NCBI RefSeq assembly: GCF_964026565.1
Contig: NZ_OZ032162.1
Coordinates: forward strand, 1,178,001 to 1,242,000
From: Rickettsia endosymbiont of Ceutorhynchus obstrictus
Lineage (GTDB): Bacteria > Pseudomonadota > Alphaproteobacteria > Rickettsiales > Rickettsiaceae
Length of the DNA stretch: 64,000 bases
Direction of reading: 5' to 3'
Both the position numbers and the translations under genes were made by a program. Positions 44,598-53,885 of the stretch are shown one piece after another (the stretch's first letter is position 1; every line of letters begins with the position of its first letter). The notes under the pieces were generated by a model. It was not told the origin of the DNA. It ran no database searches and was given only the letters and a program-made list of their open reading frames with translations.

Positions 44598-45572
44598 TTA
44601 CTTATCATCCATTTCGGCAAAGACCTCTTCCCAAGAGCCGGTAGTTGCCGCTTTGGTATATTCCGTCGGTCTGTTTTCAAAAAAGTTGGTATGTTCAACG
44701 CCGTTTAGCATTTCATCAAGCCAAGGCAAAGGATTATGATCAACTAAATAAATTTCTTTAAGACCCAGCTGCATTAACCTACGATCGGCAATATAACGAA
44801 TATATTGCCTTACTTCCCTGGCAGTTAATCCTTCAATTCCACCTACTTCAAAAGCCAGCTCAATAAAAGCATCTTCAAAATGCACGATGGTAGCGCATGC
44901 TTCATAAAGACGGCTACGAAGCTCTTCAGTCCAAACTTCCGGATTTTCTCTAACAAAAGTTTTAAACAACATAATAATCGAATTAGTATGTAACGTTTCA
45001 TCTCTTACCGACCAGGCAATAATTTGCCCCATGCCTTTCATTTTATTAAAACGCGGGAAATTTAGCATAATTGCGAAAGATGCGAATAATTGTAGCCCTT
45101 CGGTAAAAGCTCCAAAGACGGCTAAAGTAGCGGCGATATCTTCTTTTGTTCCAACACCGAAACGCTGCATATAATCATATTTATCTTTCATTTCCTTATA
45201 TTTAAGGAAAGCTGAATATTCGACTTCCGGCATCCCCACCGTATCAAGTAAGTGAGAATAAGCCGCTATATGAATTGTTTCCATGTTAGAAAAAGCCGAT
45301 AACATCATTAATATTTCCGTCGGCTGGAATACTCTTGAGTAATGTTTCATATAACAATTATTTACTTCAATATCGGCTTGCGTAAAAAAGCGAAATATTT
45401 GTGTTAATAAATGTTTCTCACCGGGTGTGAGATTATATTTCCAATCCTTAACGTCATCGGCCAGCGGTACTTCCTCAGGCAACCAATGAATTTTTTGCTG
45501 GGTATGCCAAGCTTCATATGCCCACGGGTAGGAAAACGGTTTATAAATCGGGCTTGCATCAAGTAGTGACAT
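44598..45572 (-). CDS. nrdB: Ribonucleoside-diphosphate reductase, beta subunit (class I)
   Basis: A 324-residue ferritin-fold protein that holds the di-iron/tyrosyl radical cofactor. Ligands and radical site: D67 (FTQADIEVNN), E98 and H101 (NMETIHIAAY), with Y105 four residues on as in E. coli Y122, so it is not the chlamydial phenylalanine type. Second-half ligands lie in AVFGAFTEGLQLF and VRDETLHTN. C-terminal tail NRPTEYTKAATTGSWEEVF docks on NrdA. Partner nrdA is upstream but separated by 341 bases of repeats. Confidence 0.95.
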   Translation of the reverse strand: MSLLDASPIYKPFSYPWAYEAWHTQQKIHWLPEEVPLADDVKDWKYNLTPGEKHLLTQIFRFFTQADIEVNNCYMKHYSRVFQPTEILMMLSAFSNMETIHIAAYSHLLDTVGMPEVEYSAFLKYKEMKDKYDYMQRFGVGTKEDIAATLAVFGAFTEGLQLFASFAIMLNFPRFNKMKGMGQIIAWSVRDETLHTNSIIMLFKTFVRENPEVWTEELRSRLYEACATIVHFEDAFIELAFEVGGIEGLTAREVRQYIRYIADRRLMQLGLKEIYLVDHNPLPWLDEMLNGVEHTNFFENRPTEYTKAATTGSWEEVFAEMDDK

Positions 45573-45913
45573 ATATTTCCTTTTATTTATTCTTTTAACT
45601 TTTCGGTGTTATACCGTGGTCAAGCCGGCGTTATTGCATGGCTCGATTTTACCTCGTCATTGCGAGGAGTATTGTTGCATGGATGCCCCAAACGTCATTG
45701 CGAGCGACTGAAAGGAGCGTGGCAATCCAGAAAAATAATAAATTTCATAGCACTTTTTGTCATTTTTTTCCTAGATTGCCACGTCGATGCTACGCATCTC
45801 CTCGCAATGACGGTGTTTTTTGTAACGATTTCGACCCACGCAACAACACCGCCTTGACAGTTTTAAACAATTTTAACCGTTCACGCAACATTGACATCGG
45901 TAAAATCTATATT
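45573..45913. repeat. Repeat block between nrdA and nrdB
   Basis: GGCGTTATTGCATGGC boundary, truncated GTCATTGCGAGGAG arm, an ATTGTTGCATGGAT boundary and a Pal-D copy at about 45693-45812 (GGCAATCCAGAAAAATAATA, CTAGATTGCCACGTCG). No gene. Confidence 0.8.
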
Positions 45914-47755
45914 TTACTGACAAACTAAACATTCGTCATATTTATTTGCCTCTGCAATTTTACCGGCATCGTCAATTTTCTCATTGTCTTTCTCGATATC
46001 TTTAAAATCAACTTTAAGCACGTTATGGGAAACTTTATCTGCTCGTTGGATTGAAGTCGAGCGGCAATAATACAAACTTTTTACACCCTTTTTCCAGGCT
46101 TTAAAATGGATATTATTTAAATAATTTTTACTGACGTTACCGGGCAGAAAAATATTTAAGGACTGAGCTTGTGAAATGTGCGGCGTTCTGTCGGCAGCTA
46201 ACTCTATCAGCCAATTTTGATCTATCTCATAAGCAGTTTTAAACACTTCTTTTTCTTCGTTCGATAAGAATGTTAAATGCTGCACCGATCCTTCATGCGT
46301 GGCAATCGAAGACCAAACTTGCTCATTATTAAAACCTTTCTCCATTAAAAGCTTTTCTAAATGTTTATTACGTACGTTAAAAGAACCGGTTAAAGTTTTC
46401 TGAATAAAACTATTAGCGGCAAACGGCTCAATTCCCGGTGAGGCATTGCCGGCAATAACCGAAATTGAAGCAGTCGGCGCAATCGCCGTTTTATTACTAA
46501 AACGCTCCTTACTTCCCACTTCTTCCGCATCAGGGCAAGCTCCCCTATCCTCTCCCAAAGCTATTGAAGCTTTATCGGCTTCGCTCCCTATATGCTCAAA
46601 TATTTTTTTATTCCAAACTTTCGCCATTACCGACTCAATCGGTACATTCTTTAATTGTAGGAATGAATGGAATCCCATTACACCAAGGCCGACGCTACGC
46701 TCACGCGTGGCTGAGTATTTGGCTCTTGCCATAGTATCAGGTGCTTTATTGATAAAATCTTCTAGCACATTATCGAGGAAAAGCATAATAGCCGGAATAA
46801 ATTCTTTATCATGTTGCCACTCTTCAAAATATTCCAAATTTAATGAAGACAGACAGCAAACGGCGGTTCTGGCTTTGCCCAAATGATCGATTCCAGTCGG
46901 CAAGGTAATTTCACTACAAAGATTCGACATTTTAACTTGCAGCCCTAGTTTTTTGTGATGCTCCGGTATAGCTCTATTAACACTATCAATAAATAACAGA
47001 TACGGCTCACCGGTCTCTATTCTGGTAGTTAGTAACTTAACCCACAAATCTCTAGCTCTAACTTTACTGACGACTTTTTTAGTTGCCGGACTAATAAGCT
47101 CAAAATCCTTATCATGCTCAACGGCTTTCATAAATTCATCGGTTACGGCTATACCGTGATGAATATTTAGAGCTTTACGATTAATATCGCCGCCGGTCGG
47201 ACGTCTTATATCGATGAACTCCTCAATTTCCGGATGGTTAATCGGTAAATATACGGCAGATGAACCACGTCTAATAGAGCCTTGTGAAATGGCAAGAGTC
47301 ATGGAGTCCATCACTTTAATAAACGGTATGATTCCCGAAGAATTACCTTTACCGCTGATTACTTCATTGATAGAACGAACATTTCCCCAATAACTACCGA
47401 TTCCGCCGCCGCGTGATGCGAGCCAAACATTTTCCGTCCATAATTCTACTATATCGTCTAAACTATCATTAGTTTCATTTAAGAAACACGAAATGGGTAA
47501 ACCTCTATCCGTTCCGCCGTTACTTAAAATCGGCGTTGCCGGCATGAACCACATTTTACTCATATAGCCATATAATCGCTGTGCATGCTCTTTATTTGCC
47601 GCATAATAACTTGAAACTCTAGCAAATAATTCTTGAAAATTTTCATTCTTTAAAAGGTAACGATCTCTTAAAACGGCTTTACCGAAAGAGGTAAGCAAAT
47701 TATCGTTATTAAGGTCAATATTTATTTGAAATTTAGCTTTTGCAGGTGCGTTCAT
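45914..47755 (-). CDS. nrdA: Ribonucleoside-diphosphate reductase, alpha subunit (class I)
   Basis: A 613-residue catalytic subunit that reduces NDPs to dNDPs. Substrate-site sequences: MPATPILSNGGTDRGLPISC, SRGGGIGSYWG, SNLCSEITLP (active-site NxCxE), ATASISVIAGNASPGIEP and the C-terminal redox pair CLVC. The usual N-terminal ATP-cone (about 90 residues) is absent, so the dATP off-switch is missing. Translation starts at ATG 47755. Supplies DNA precursors in an organism that imports nucleotides. Confidence 0.95.
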   Translation of the reverse strand: MNAPAKAKFQINIDLNNDNLLTSFGKAVLRDRYLLKNENFQELFARVSSYYAANKEHAQRLYGYMSKMWFMPATPILSNGGTDRGLPISCFLNETNDSLDDIVELWTENVWLASRGGGIGSYWGNVRSINEVISGKGNSSGIIPFIKVMDSMTLAISQGSIRRGSSAVYLPINHPEIEEFIDIRRPTGGDINRKALNIHHGIAVTDEFMKAVEHDKDFELISPATKKVVSKVRARDLWVKLLTTRIETGEPYLLFIDSVNRAIPEHHKKLGLQVKMSNLCSEITLPTGIDHLGKARTAVCCLSSLNLEYFEEWQHDKEFIPAIMLFLDNVLEDFINKAPDTMARAKYSATRERSVGLGVMGFHSFLQLKNVPIESVMAKVWNKKIFEHIGSEADKASIALGEDRGACPDAEEVGSKERFSNKTAIAPTASISVIAGNASPGIEPFAANSFIQKTLTGSFNVRNKHLEKLLMEKGFNNEQVWSSIATHEGSVQHLTFLSNEEKEVFKTAYEIDQNWLIELAADRTPHISQAQSLNIFLPGNVSKNYLNNIHFKAWKKGVKSLYYCRSTSIQRADKVSHNVLKVDFKDIEKDNEKIDDAGKIAEANKYDECLVCQ

Positions 47756-48372
47756 TATATGTACTTAATATATTGATAAATTTAGTAATAGAGTAAGAAT
47801 TAATATTTAGCGTGGATAGCTAAAATGATGTTATAAAAACTTAAAACAGCCAAAATATTTCCTGCAACAACGCCAGTATTACCTGAAGATATCATTATAA
47901 CTATAAAGGCGGGAATCCAGAAAAATTATAGTCATGCTGAACTTGTTTCAGCATCTCTTTTAATATATCCTGAAATAAATTCAGGATGACACAAGAAGCC
48001 TGGATTCCCGCCTTTAACTAGAATGACATACGGCACTTTTTTAGAGCCATGCAACAATGCATTTTGTACTAATTTTTTCCTAGATTGCCGCGTCGGCACG
48101 ATGTGCCTCCTCGCAATGACGATTCTAGTATCCACGCAGGCATTGCCCCGCGGTAATGACATCTCAAGAGTTTTACCTATCCACATAACTCATTAATTAG
48201 GTACATTTTCGTACCGATTTTGGGTATCATAATATATCCTTAGTAGACACGAGAATAACATTTTATTCAATATAAATATTTAAAATTATAACAGATTTTT
48301 TTCTTGACACTAAGCGCTCCCGCATAACCTAGGGAAAGTAGATTTTTTAACAACTACAATGTAAAAACATAG
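47756..48372. repeat. Repeat-bearing spacer between the pilus operon and nrdA
   Basis: Pal-B at about 47891-48027 (arms AAAGGCGGGAATCCAG and CTGGATTCCCGCCTTTAACTA), half a Pal-D at about 48050-48121, and a 150-base unique AT-rich stretch (48190-48372). No gene. Confidence 0.8.
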
Positions 48373-48828
48373 TCAGTATGTTACGGTAGCAGTAATAGTA
48401 TCAGTGTAAGAACCGGCTTGGGCAAGAGGCTGCGCCGGGAGCGTTGCGTATATTGTGTGGTTATTAGTTCCCGAACCGATAATAAGGGTGAAACTACCGG
48501 TAACCACAATATTAGTGAGATTAAGAATTTGCGTTCTAGGATTATCCTTATATAAATTATAATTAAGCGTCTTTATTCCACTTTTCATTTGACGAGGGGT
48601 AAAAGTCCCTGATGAGCCGGTACTAAAACCCACACTATAATTAAGAAGTAACCCAACCAGACCTGTGCATGTTACGGACATATTAATAGTAATCGGTGTA
48701 GGAGTATTGGCAAAAGGAGCAAAATTACCGAAGGCAACTGTTGGAATAGTTGCGGTACAAACTGCAAAGCTATTAGAAATTAAGCTTAAATTAATACAAA
48801 TAAAAATTATTAATTTTACTATTCGCAT
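48373..48828 (-). CDS. Spore coat protein U domain pilus subunit (possible tip subunit)
   Basis: A 151-residue secreted protein. Signal peptide about 1-22 (LIIFICINLSLISNSFA), then one SCPU domain with cysteines C24 and C54 and the closing GSYTDTITATVTY strand. It is the last gene of the pilus operon, where the archaic Csu-type tip adhesin normally lies, but tip adhesins usually have two SCPU-like domains (~320 residues) and this has one. The start overlaps the usher stop by 10 bases, so the two are translationally coupled. Confidence 0.75.
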   Translation of the reverse strand: MRIVKLIIFICINLSLISNSFAVCTATIPTVAFGNFAPFANTPTPITINMSVTCTGLVGLLLNYSVGFSTGSSGTFTPRQMKSGIKTLNYNLYKDNPRTQILNLTNIVVTGSFTLIIGSGTNNHTIYATLPAQPLAQAGSYTDTITATVTY

Positions 48829-51239
48829 ACCACCTCTCCTAAATCTAATATTGAATCTGAGGCAGTAAAATCATTATTAATTGATGCCTCAAAGCGGCAA
48901 CAATCATCATCCTGACAGGCCTTACCTTTTAATGACTTTAAATCTTTAATATTATGTATATATAACTTACCGTTATATCCGACAAATAATTCCTCTTCTA
49001 TACCTTCAATCGTAACAATTTTATCGAAAGGTACAACTTGTTTATTTCCGTCTACTAAAACCATTTCTACGCTATTGACTATAGTAACACCAAAATCTAC
49101 TACAACTGCACTTTTCCATTTTGGAGCTACTTTTAAAGCTAGAGAATTAAATTCGGTATCTAAAGGAAGAGTTTCGTCATCTAACCTTATCTCCGATGAT
49201 ATGTAAGGCAAGACGTTAGGTATAAGCACTTTTCCATCCTTATTAGTATAACCGGTTATTAGGTTATTATTATAAATAGCAACATCTTTTAGTTTTCCTA
49301 CTTTAACCAGAGCTAGGCTATCATTAATCGGTCTAGTAAAGTAAAAATCTTTGTCTAAAGTAACAATACTTCCCTTAACTTCCAATTGTGAAGTTAAATT
49401 TTTATTATATTTATACAAATATAAGGCAGCATCACCGATTTGACCGTTTCTATTAAATTGTAGATTATAATCGGTAGTCTTACCTTGCATTAAATTTGCA
49501 GTATATCCAAAGCCAAGCGGTGTACTTATAGGAGCAGAAAAATTAATTTGTTTAGTATTATATTTATTTTGATAAGAATTACTTACACTAGCGCTTTTTG
49601 AGCCGCCAAGATTCATGCCAAAAGTCATATAAGCAAAAGTATGTTGGTGTTTTCTATTTAAATCCGTTCCGGCAGTAATATTAAAAAAAGTGTTTTGGGT
49701 AATATCTCGTTGATAACTAGTTGATATAATCTGCAAACGCTTACTTTTCCTTTCACTAGTATCTGAAGCAAAAGATAAAAAATTAACGGAAATACTACCT
49801 AATGTTTCACCGTTATAACCTGCTGACATTTGATAACTTATCTCGGAAGAAGTAAGCAGCGGATAATTATAAATATCATAATAATTATTACCGTTTTTAC
49901 TTATATTAGCATTAAAGTCCCAGCTTGAAGACTCATAACTATAACCTATCAGGACTCTTTGAGCATTATTAATGTTATGGATATTAGATGCCAGAGAAGC
50001 GGTAATTACCCCATAATTACCGATTTGAACATTATTAGTAGTACCGATAGTGCCAAAACTCTTTAGGGATTCAAAATGCATACCGGTAGTCCAATAATCG
50101 GAGACCCCGTACATATAATCGGCATTCGTAATAAAATATTGATATTCGTTGCTTTCTACTGCAAAATTTTGTCTTTGAATACCGGAGGCGAAAGAAAAAT
50201 TTGATAATCCTTTCGTCAATAAGACAGGGGCTACATAATAAGGAATAGTAACTGTTTGAATCTTACCGGTAATATCTTGAGTTTTAACTACTAAATCTCC
50301 TCTACCGGTGATAACAGGCAGATTAAATACATTAAAATCTCCTACTTTAGATTCGCCGTGAAAAATAGAACTAGAATTTGCATAAACGTCAAGAGTACTA
50401 GGCAACTCTGATTTACCGGCAAATTCCAATAAAGGATGAGTAATTAAATTCGGTCTTATCGAAAAGTTAGTAGCATATTGCAGACCGATGAACCTGCTGC
50501 TATTAGACCAATCCGCTGCCTTTGTTAGACTATCGCCGATTCTCCATCTAGCGACATTCTCGACATTATCAAATGTCCAATTTGTTTCAAGCCGAGTGAA
50601 AATATTGTAATCCCGTTTAAAATTCTTTTGTGGTTTAAAACTGGAATTAATAGGCGCACTTCGCATAACAAAAATATTACTCAATGTTCCATATTCACAA
50701 AAATAATTTAACTCTTGAAAGCCGGCTAAATATTTAGCGTCGGAGGTATCGGTTAATGTTAAATCATAATTTAGAAATGCTCCGTTTATCGGCTTACCGG
50801 CAATTTCTTGCTCCGGCACCTCTATAGCATTAAACTGTTGAAGTTTCATTTGATTTGGAGGAAATTTGATTTCTAAAGCGAGAGTTTCTTCATCCAAACG
50901 ATAATTTGTTCCCTGAAGTAAATTTAAATTAATATAATGTATCTCGTTTAAATCTATGCTAGCACCGGCTAAATATTCATCTTTAATATTAAAGGCCTTC
51001 AGATCATCTAAAGGAACTAACATATGATTTGCGTTATTTCTTACTACTATAGAAAAATTCTCAGAGTCAATATAATTAACTCTTAACGTTACTATTAATG
51101 CTCCACTTTCTATATTATATCCTATACTATTTTCTATATTATCGTCGGCAAAGCTAGTAGCTATTAGTAAGGTAATGCTTGCAATTAATAACACCTTACT
51201 AAGAAAAACCATCCTAAGAAATTGTTGATTTATTTTCAT
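48819..51239 (-). CDS. Fimbrial outer-membrane usher (archaic chaperone-usher class)
   Basis: About 806 residues from the ATG at 51239 (MKINQQFLRMVFLSKVLLIA); an upstream in-frame ATG at 51311 adds 24 residues encoded by a palindromic repeat and is unlikely. Signal peptide ends near SFA; an N-terminal domain precedes a ~24-strand beta barrel and a plug (about 240-330); the C-terminal domain keeps a cysteine cluster (CQDDDCCRFEAS). The usher forms the pore that assembles and exports pilus subunits. Intact and full length. Followed with overlap by an SCPU subunit, preceded by a chaperone gene. Confidence 0.85.
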   Translation of the reverse strand: MKINQQFLRMVFLSKVLLIASITLLIATSFADDNIENSIGYNIESGALIVTLRVNYIDSENFSIVVRNNANHMLVPLDDLKAFNIKDEYLAGASIDLNEIHYINLNLLQGTNYRLDEETLALEIKFPPNQMKLQQFNAIEVPEQEIAGKPINGAFLNYDLTLTDTSDAKYLAGFQELNYFCEYGTLSNIFVMRSAPINSSFKPQKNFKRDYNIFTRLETNWTFDNVENVARWRIGDSLTKAADWSNSSRFIGLQYATNFSIRPNLITHPLLEFAGKSELPSTLDVYANSSSIFHGESKVGDFNVFNLPVITGRGDLVVKTQDITGKIQTVTIPYYVAPVLLTKGLSNFSFASGIQRQNFAVESNEYQYFITNADYMYGVSDYWTTGMHFESLKSFGTIGTTNNVQIGNYGVITASLASNIHNINNAQRVLIGYSYESSSWDFNANISKNGNNYYDIYNYPLLTSSEISYQMSAGYNGETLGSISVNFLSFASDTSERKSKRLQIISTSYQRDITQNTFFNITAGTDLNRKHQHTFAYMTFGMNLGGSKSASVSNSYQNKYNTKQINFSAPISTPLGFGYTANLMQGKTTDYNLQFNRNGQIGDAALYLYKYNKNLTSQLEVKGSIVTLDKDFYFTRPINDSLALVKVGKLKDVAIYNNNLITGYTNKDGKVLIPNVLPYISSEIRLDDETLPLDTEFNSLALKVAPKWKSAVVVDFGVTIVNSVEMVLVDGNKQVVPFDKIVTIEGIEEELFVGYNGKLYIHNIKDLKSLKGKACQDDDCCRFEASINNDFTASDSILDLGEVVCE

Positions 51240-51510
51240 TCCCACAATCTCTTTTTCATTCCCATGAGGCATTATTGCGTGGATCGAAAGTTGTTGCAAA
51301 AAGGGTGTCATTCCCGCGCATGCGGGAATCCAGAAAAATACTTTTTAAGTCATCCTGAATTTATTTCAGGATCTTTTGCAATAGATGCTGAAACAAGTTC
51401 AGCATGACAAAGAAAAGCCTGGATTCCCGCCTGCGCGGGAATGACACCAACAACGTTTATCGAGCCATGCAACAAAGCCCCGTTTTTACGAGAATGACAT
51501 AACTAGTATA
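51240..51510. repeat. Pal-B element between chaperone and usher genes
   Basis: Pal-B at about 51307-51445 flanked by GGCATTATTGCGTGGATCG and GAGCCATGCAACAAAGCC. It abuts the chaperone stop and supplies 24 codons of open frame upstream of the usher start. It may have removed the chaperone C-terminal domain. Confidence 0.85.
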
Positions 51511-51939
51511 CTACCCTATAGTTACCGGTACTCTAAACTCTACTACAAATTGAACCTGAGATTGTATACCTGCCTGCCTATGCGGTAGCTCCTTTACCGC
51601 AATTCGATAAGCATCTTGGTCCCTGCTATAGCTCATCTTATTAATTAAAGCAATACGTACTAATTGAGTTCTTCCGGCTCCAATTCTAAACATTACAGGT
51701 GTTGCTATCAAATCTTCTGTTTCCTTTAAAACTTCTTTACCGTTTTTATATTCTACTTTATAAATTATTAACTGAAAACTCTTCGGTACATCATTATCAT
51801 TCCTTAAGTTAAGATTAGCTATCCTATTATCTTTATTTATAGTCAGCTTTACCGGGGCAATAGTAAAAACTGCTTGAACAACAGAGGAAGTTAAGCAGAT
51901 TAATATTAAAGTTAATAAGGAATAAAATTGTTTTTTCAT
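51511..51939 (-). CDS. Pilus periplasmic chaperone, N-terminal domain only
   Basis: A 142-residue secreted protein. Signal peptide about 1-23 (LLTLILICLTSSVVQA), then a single Ig-like PapD_N domain: VFTIAPVKLTI, NLRNDNDVPKSFQLIIYK, VMFRIGAGRTQLVRIAL and AYRIAVKELPH, ending VEFRVPVTIG. Pilus chaperones normally have a second Ig domain (~230-240 residues in all); here the frame stops at a repeat junction. The donor-strand groove is mainly on domain 1, so some function is conceivable, but truncation is more likely. Confidence 0.75.
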   Translation of the reverse strand: MKKQFYSLLTLILICLTSSVVQAVFTIAPVKLTINKDNRIANLNLRNDNDVPKSFQLIIYKVEYKNGKEVLKETEDLIATPVMFRIGAGRTQLVRIALINKMSYSRDQDAYRIAVKELPHRQAGIQSQVQFVVEFRVPVTIG

Positions 51940-51960
51940 AATGTAATCTCTATTCTAAAA

Positions 51961-52461
51961 TTATGGAAATGTTACCGTTACGGTTATTGTATCCGTATAA
52001 GTAGAATCAACAACGGCAGTATTCTGACCCAAAGGAATCCTACCATATACTATTATCCCTTGAGTGTTACCGTTTCCTGTACCTGCTACCGTATCAGTGC
52101 CTATTATATCTCCCCAGTTATTATTTCTACCAAAATCAGAATAAAGAAAGTAGTTAAGGATATTAGTTGTAGGTGTTCCTCTCATTTTGCGAGTTGAGGT
52201 GGTAGCACCCGGAGCAAGACCGGCATCTAAGCCGATTTTATATGTCGTACCGTTAGTACAAGTTACGTTAATAGTTGTTATTTGGTCTGAATTAGCCGTA
52301 TATAAATAACTACCGAAGTTAAGAGGATTTGCTGAAACACTGCAGTTATCCGTAATATTAGCGGTAACTAAAAAATTAGTTGTTGCAGGAGAAGAGAGAG
52401 CTACACCGCTAAATATTATTAGACCGATAAGAATAAAATAATGAATTAAATACTTCTTCAT
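51961..52461 (-). CDS. Spore coat protein U domain pilus subunit 2
   Basis: A 166-residue secreted subunit: signal peptide about 1-25, a strand-rich N-terminal extension (TTNFLVTANITDNC), SCPU fold with two cysteines (about 40 and 63) and the terminal TYTDTITVTVTFP. About 80% identical to subunit 1 immediately upstream, with a long block of identical DNA, so the pair arose by recent tandem duplication. In Csu pili such SCPU proteins are the shaft subunits that exchange donor strands. Confidence 0.8.
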   Translation of the reverse strand: MKKYLIHYFILIGLIIFSGVALSSPATTNFLVTANITDNCSVSANPLNFGSYLYTANSDQITTINVTCTNGTTYKIGLDAGLAPGATTSTRKMRGTPTTNILNYFLYSDFGRNNNWGDIIGTDTVAGTGNGNTQGIIVYGRIPLGQNTAVVDSTYTDTITVTVTFP

Positions 52462-52471
52462 AAGCTAAGCT

Positions 52472-52987
52472 CTATGGAAACGTTAAGGTTACGGTTATCG
52501 TATCGGTATAAGTAGAATCTACAAAAGCAGTATTCTGACCTGAAGGAATCCTACCATATACTATTACCCCTTGAGTTGTACCGTTTCCGGTGCCCGCTAC
52601 AGTATCAGTACCTACTATATTACCCCAGTTAGTAGTCCTACCAAAATCAGAATAAAGAAAGTAGTTAAGGATATTAGTTGTAGGTGTTCCTCTCATTTTG
52701 CGAGTTGAGGTGGTAGCACCCGGAGCAAGACCGGCATCTAAGCCGATTTTATATGTCGTACCGTTAGTACAAGTTACGTTAATAGTTGTTATTTGGTCTG
52801 AATTGGCCGTATATACATAACTACCGAAGTTAAGAGGATTTGCTGAAACACTGCAAGCGTCAAGGATAGTAGCAGTAACCTGAAAAGTGGTATTAGTAGT
52901 AGCTGCTGTAGCATTTTCCGTAAAAATCAATATATTTAATATTATGAAGCTAATGTGCCGAAAACACTTTTTAAGATATTTTTTCAT
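52472..52987 (-). CDS. Spore coat protein U domain pilus subunit 1
   Basis: A 171-residue secreted subunit, first gene of the pilus operon. Signal peptide about 1-28 (ISFIILNILIFTENATA), then TTFQVTATILDACSVSANPL, GTTYKIGLDAGLAPGATTS and the closing TYTDTITVTLTFP. Two cysteines as in other SCPU domains. Ten bases separate its stop from the start of subunit 2. Expected major or minor shaft pilin. Confidence 0.8.
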   Translation of the reverse strand: MKKYLKKCFRHISFIILNILIFTENATAATTNTTFQVTATILDACSVSANPLNFGSYVYTANSDQITTINVTCTNGTTYKIGLDAGLAPGATTSTRKMRGTPTTNILNYFLYSDFGRTTNWGNIVGTDTVAGTGNGTTQGVIVYGRIPSGQNTAFVDSTYTDTITVTLTFP

Positions 52988-53024
52988 AAATAATTTTTAA
53001 TTAAAAATAAGTAACTTTCTTAAT

Positions 53025-53053
53025 ACTATAATTCATATTTTATTAAGTTTCAA
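53025..53053 (-). promoter_or_regulatory. Putative promoter of the pilus operon
   Basis: Read on the minus strand: -35 TTGAAA (53053-53048), 17-base spacer, -10 TATAGT (53030-53025), 38 bases upstream of the first subunit start. Good spacing, AT-rich background. Confidence 0.45.
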
Positions 53054-53495
53054 TTTTAAGTTATTTATTTAACTTGTTTAAACAGTGTGAAGTCTTTGAG
53101 AAAGCTTTTCAATAATATTAAAGTATCCTCCTATCCTTATTATATGAATAAAGTAATGATATTTTAAACACACGATACAGTAAACTTGTTCAGCATGATC
53201 TCTAACATTTCATAGATTTCCCTCATAGCGGCGTTGTTACATGACTACTAGAATCGTCATTGCGAGGAGGCAATGCCCGCGTGGATCGGAGATTGCCATA
53301 AAAAGGATGTCATTCTAGCTAAAAGCGGGAATCCAGAAAAAACACTTTTTAAGTCATCCTGAATTTATTTCAGGATCTTTTTCAATAGATGCCGAAACAA
53401 GTTCAGCATGACAAAGAAAAATCTGGATTCCCGCCTTTAGCTAGAATGACACCGAGGGCGTTTTTAACCATCCATGCAACAACGCCGGTCAAGCC

Positions 53496-53679
53496 CACTA
53501 TTGTACGAATGTTGAAAAAAGGCTGTGTCATGCCGTGACTTGATCACGGCATCCAGGAAAATAAAGCCATATTAGACTTATTTTAGAATCTTTTTATGAT
53601 ATTATAAGCTGGATTCCGTGGTCGTAGCCACGGAATGACAGAATTTTTACCTCTTTATTTAAACGTTCGTACAGTAGTG
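53496..53679. mobile_element. MITE-1 copy 7 (184 bp)
   Basis: Ends CACTATTGTACGAATGTT (two changes) and AACGTTCGTACAGTAGTG. Direct 9-bp flanks GGTCAAGCC at 53487-53495 and 53680-53688, in a Pal-C palindrome. Confidence 0.92.
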
Positions 53680-53849
53680 GGTCAAGCCACGATATGACAC
53701 CCTACTTGTAATAACCTTAATACGAAAATACGAATCCACGCGGGCGTTGCCTTCCCGCTTAAACTAGCATGACATAAGAAGCTTCAGAAACGACAAACGA
53801 CATAAATTATGCAAAAAATTTCTTTTTGATAAAGTTTTTTCGATTTTAC

Positions 53850-53878
53850 TTGAATTAGTGGAAGTTATTTGCTATGAA
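53850..53878 (+). promoter_or_regulatory. Putative tRNA-Ser promoter
   Basis: TTGAAT (53850-53855), 17-base spacer, TATGAA (53873-53878); the tRNA begins 8 bases further on, fitting transcription from just before the mature 5' end. Confidence 0.4.
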
Positions 53879-53885
53879 TTTCCTT

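Larger units (their letters stand above)
52988..53885. other. Spacer between pilus operon and tRNA-Ser: unique AT-rich DNA plus repeats
   Basis: 52988-53220 is unique AT-rich sequence holding the likely pilus promoter. From 53230 come a GGCGTTGTTACATGAC boundary, a Pal-B relative with CTAGCTAAAAGCGGG arms (53309-53450), MITE-1 copy 7 (53496-53679) in Pal-C, and a short unique stretch before the tRNA. No gene. Confidence 0.8.

Noticed and set aside
44328..44708. Open frames of 60-85 codons upstream of nrdB
   Set aside because: Repeat-derived or antisense to the nrdB 3' end.
44598..45572. Chlamydia-type class Ic ribonucleotide reductase (phenylalanine at the radical site)
   Set aside because: The residue four after the histidine ligand is tyrosine (Y105), as in ordinary tyrosyl-radical enzymes.
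47932..48186. 84-codon minus-strand open frame
   Set aside because: Reads Pal-B and half a Pal-D.
51240..51311. Usher start at the upstream ATG 51311
   Set aside because: The extra 24 residues are encoded by repeat-flank sequence and the signal peptide begins at the ATG at 51239.
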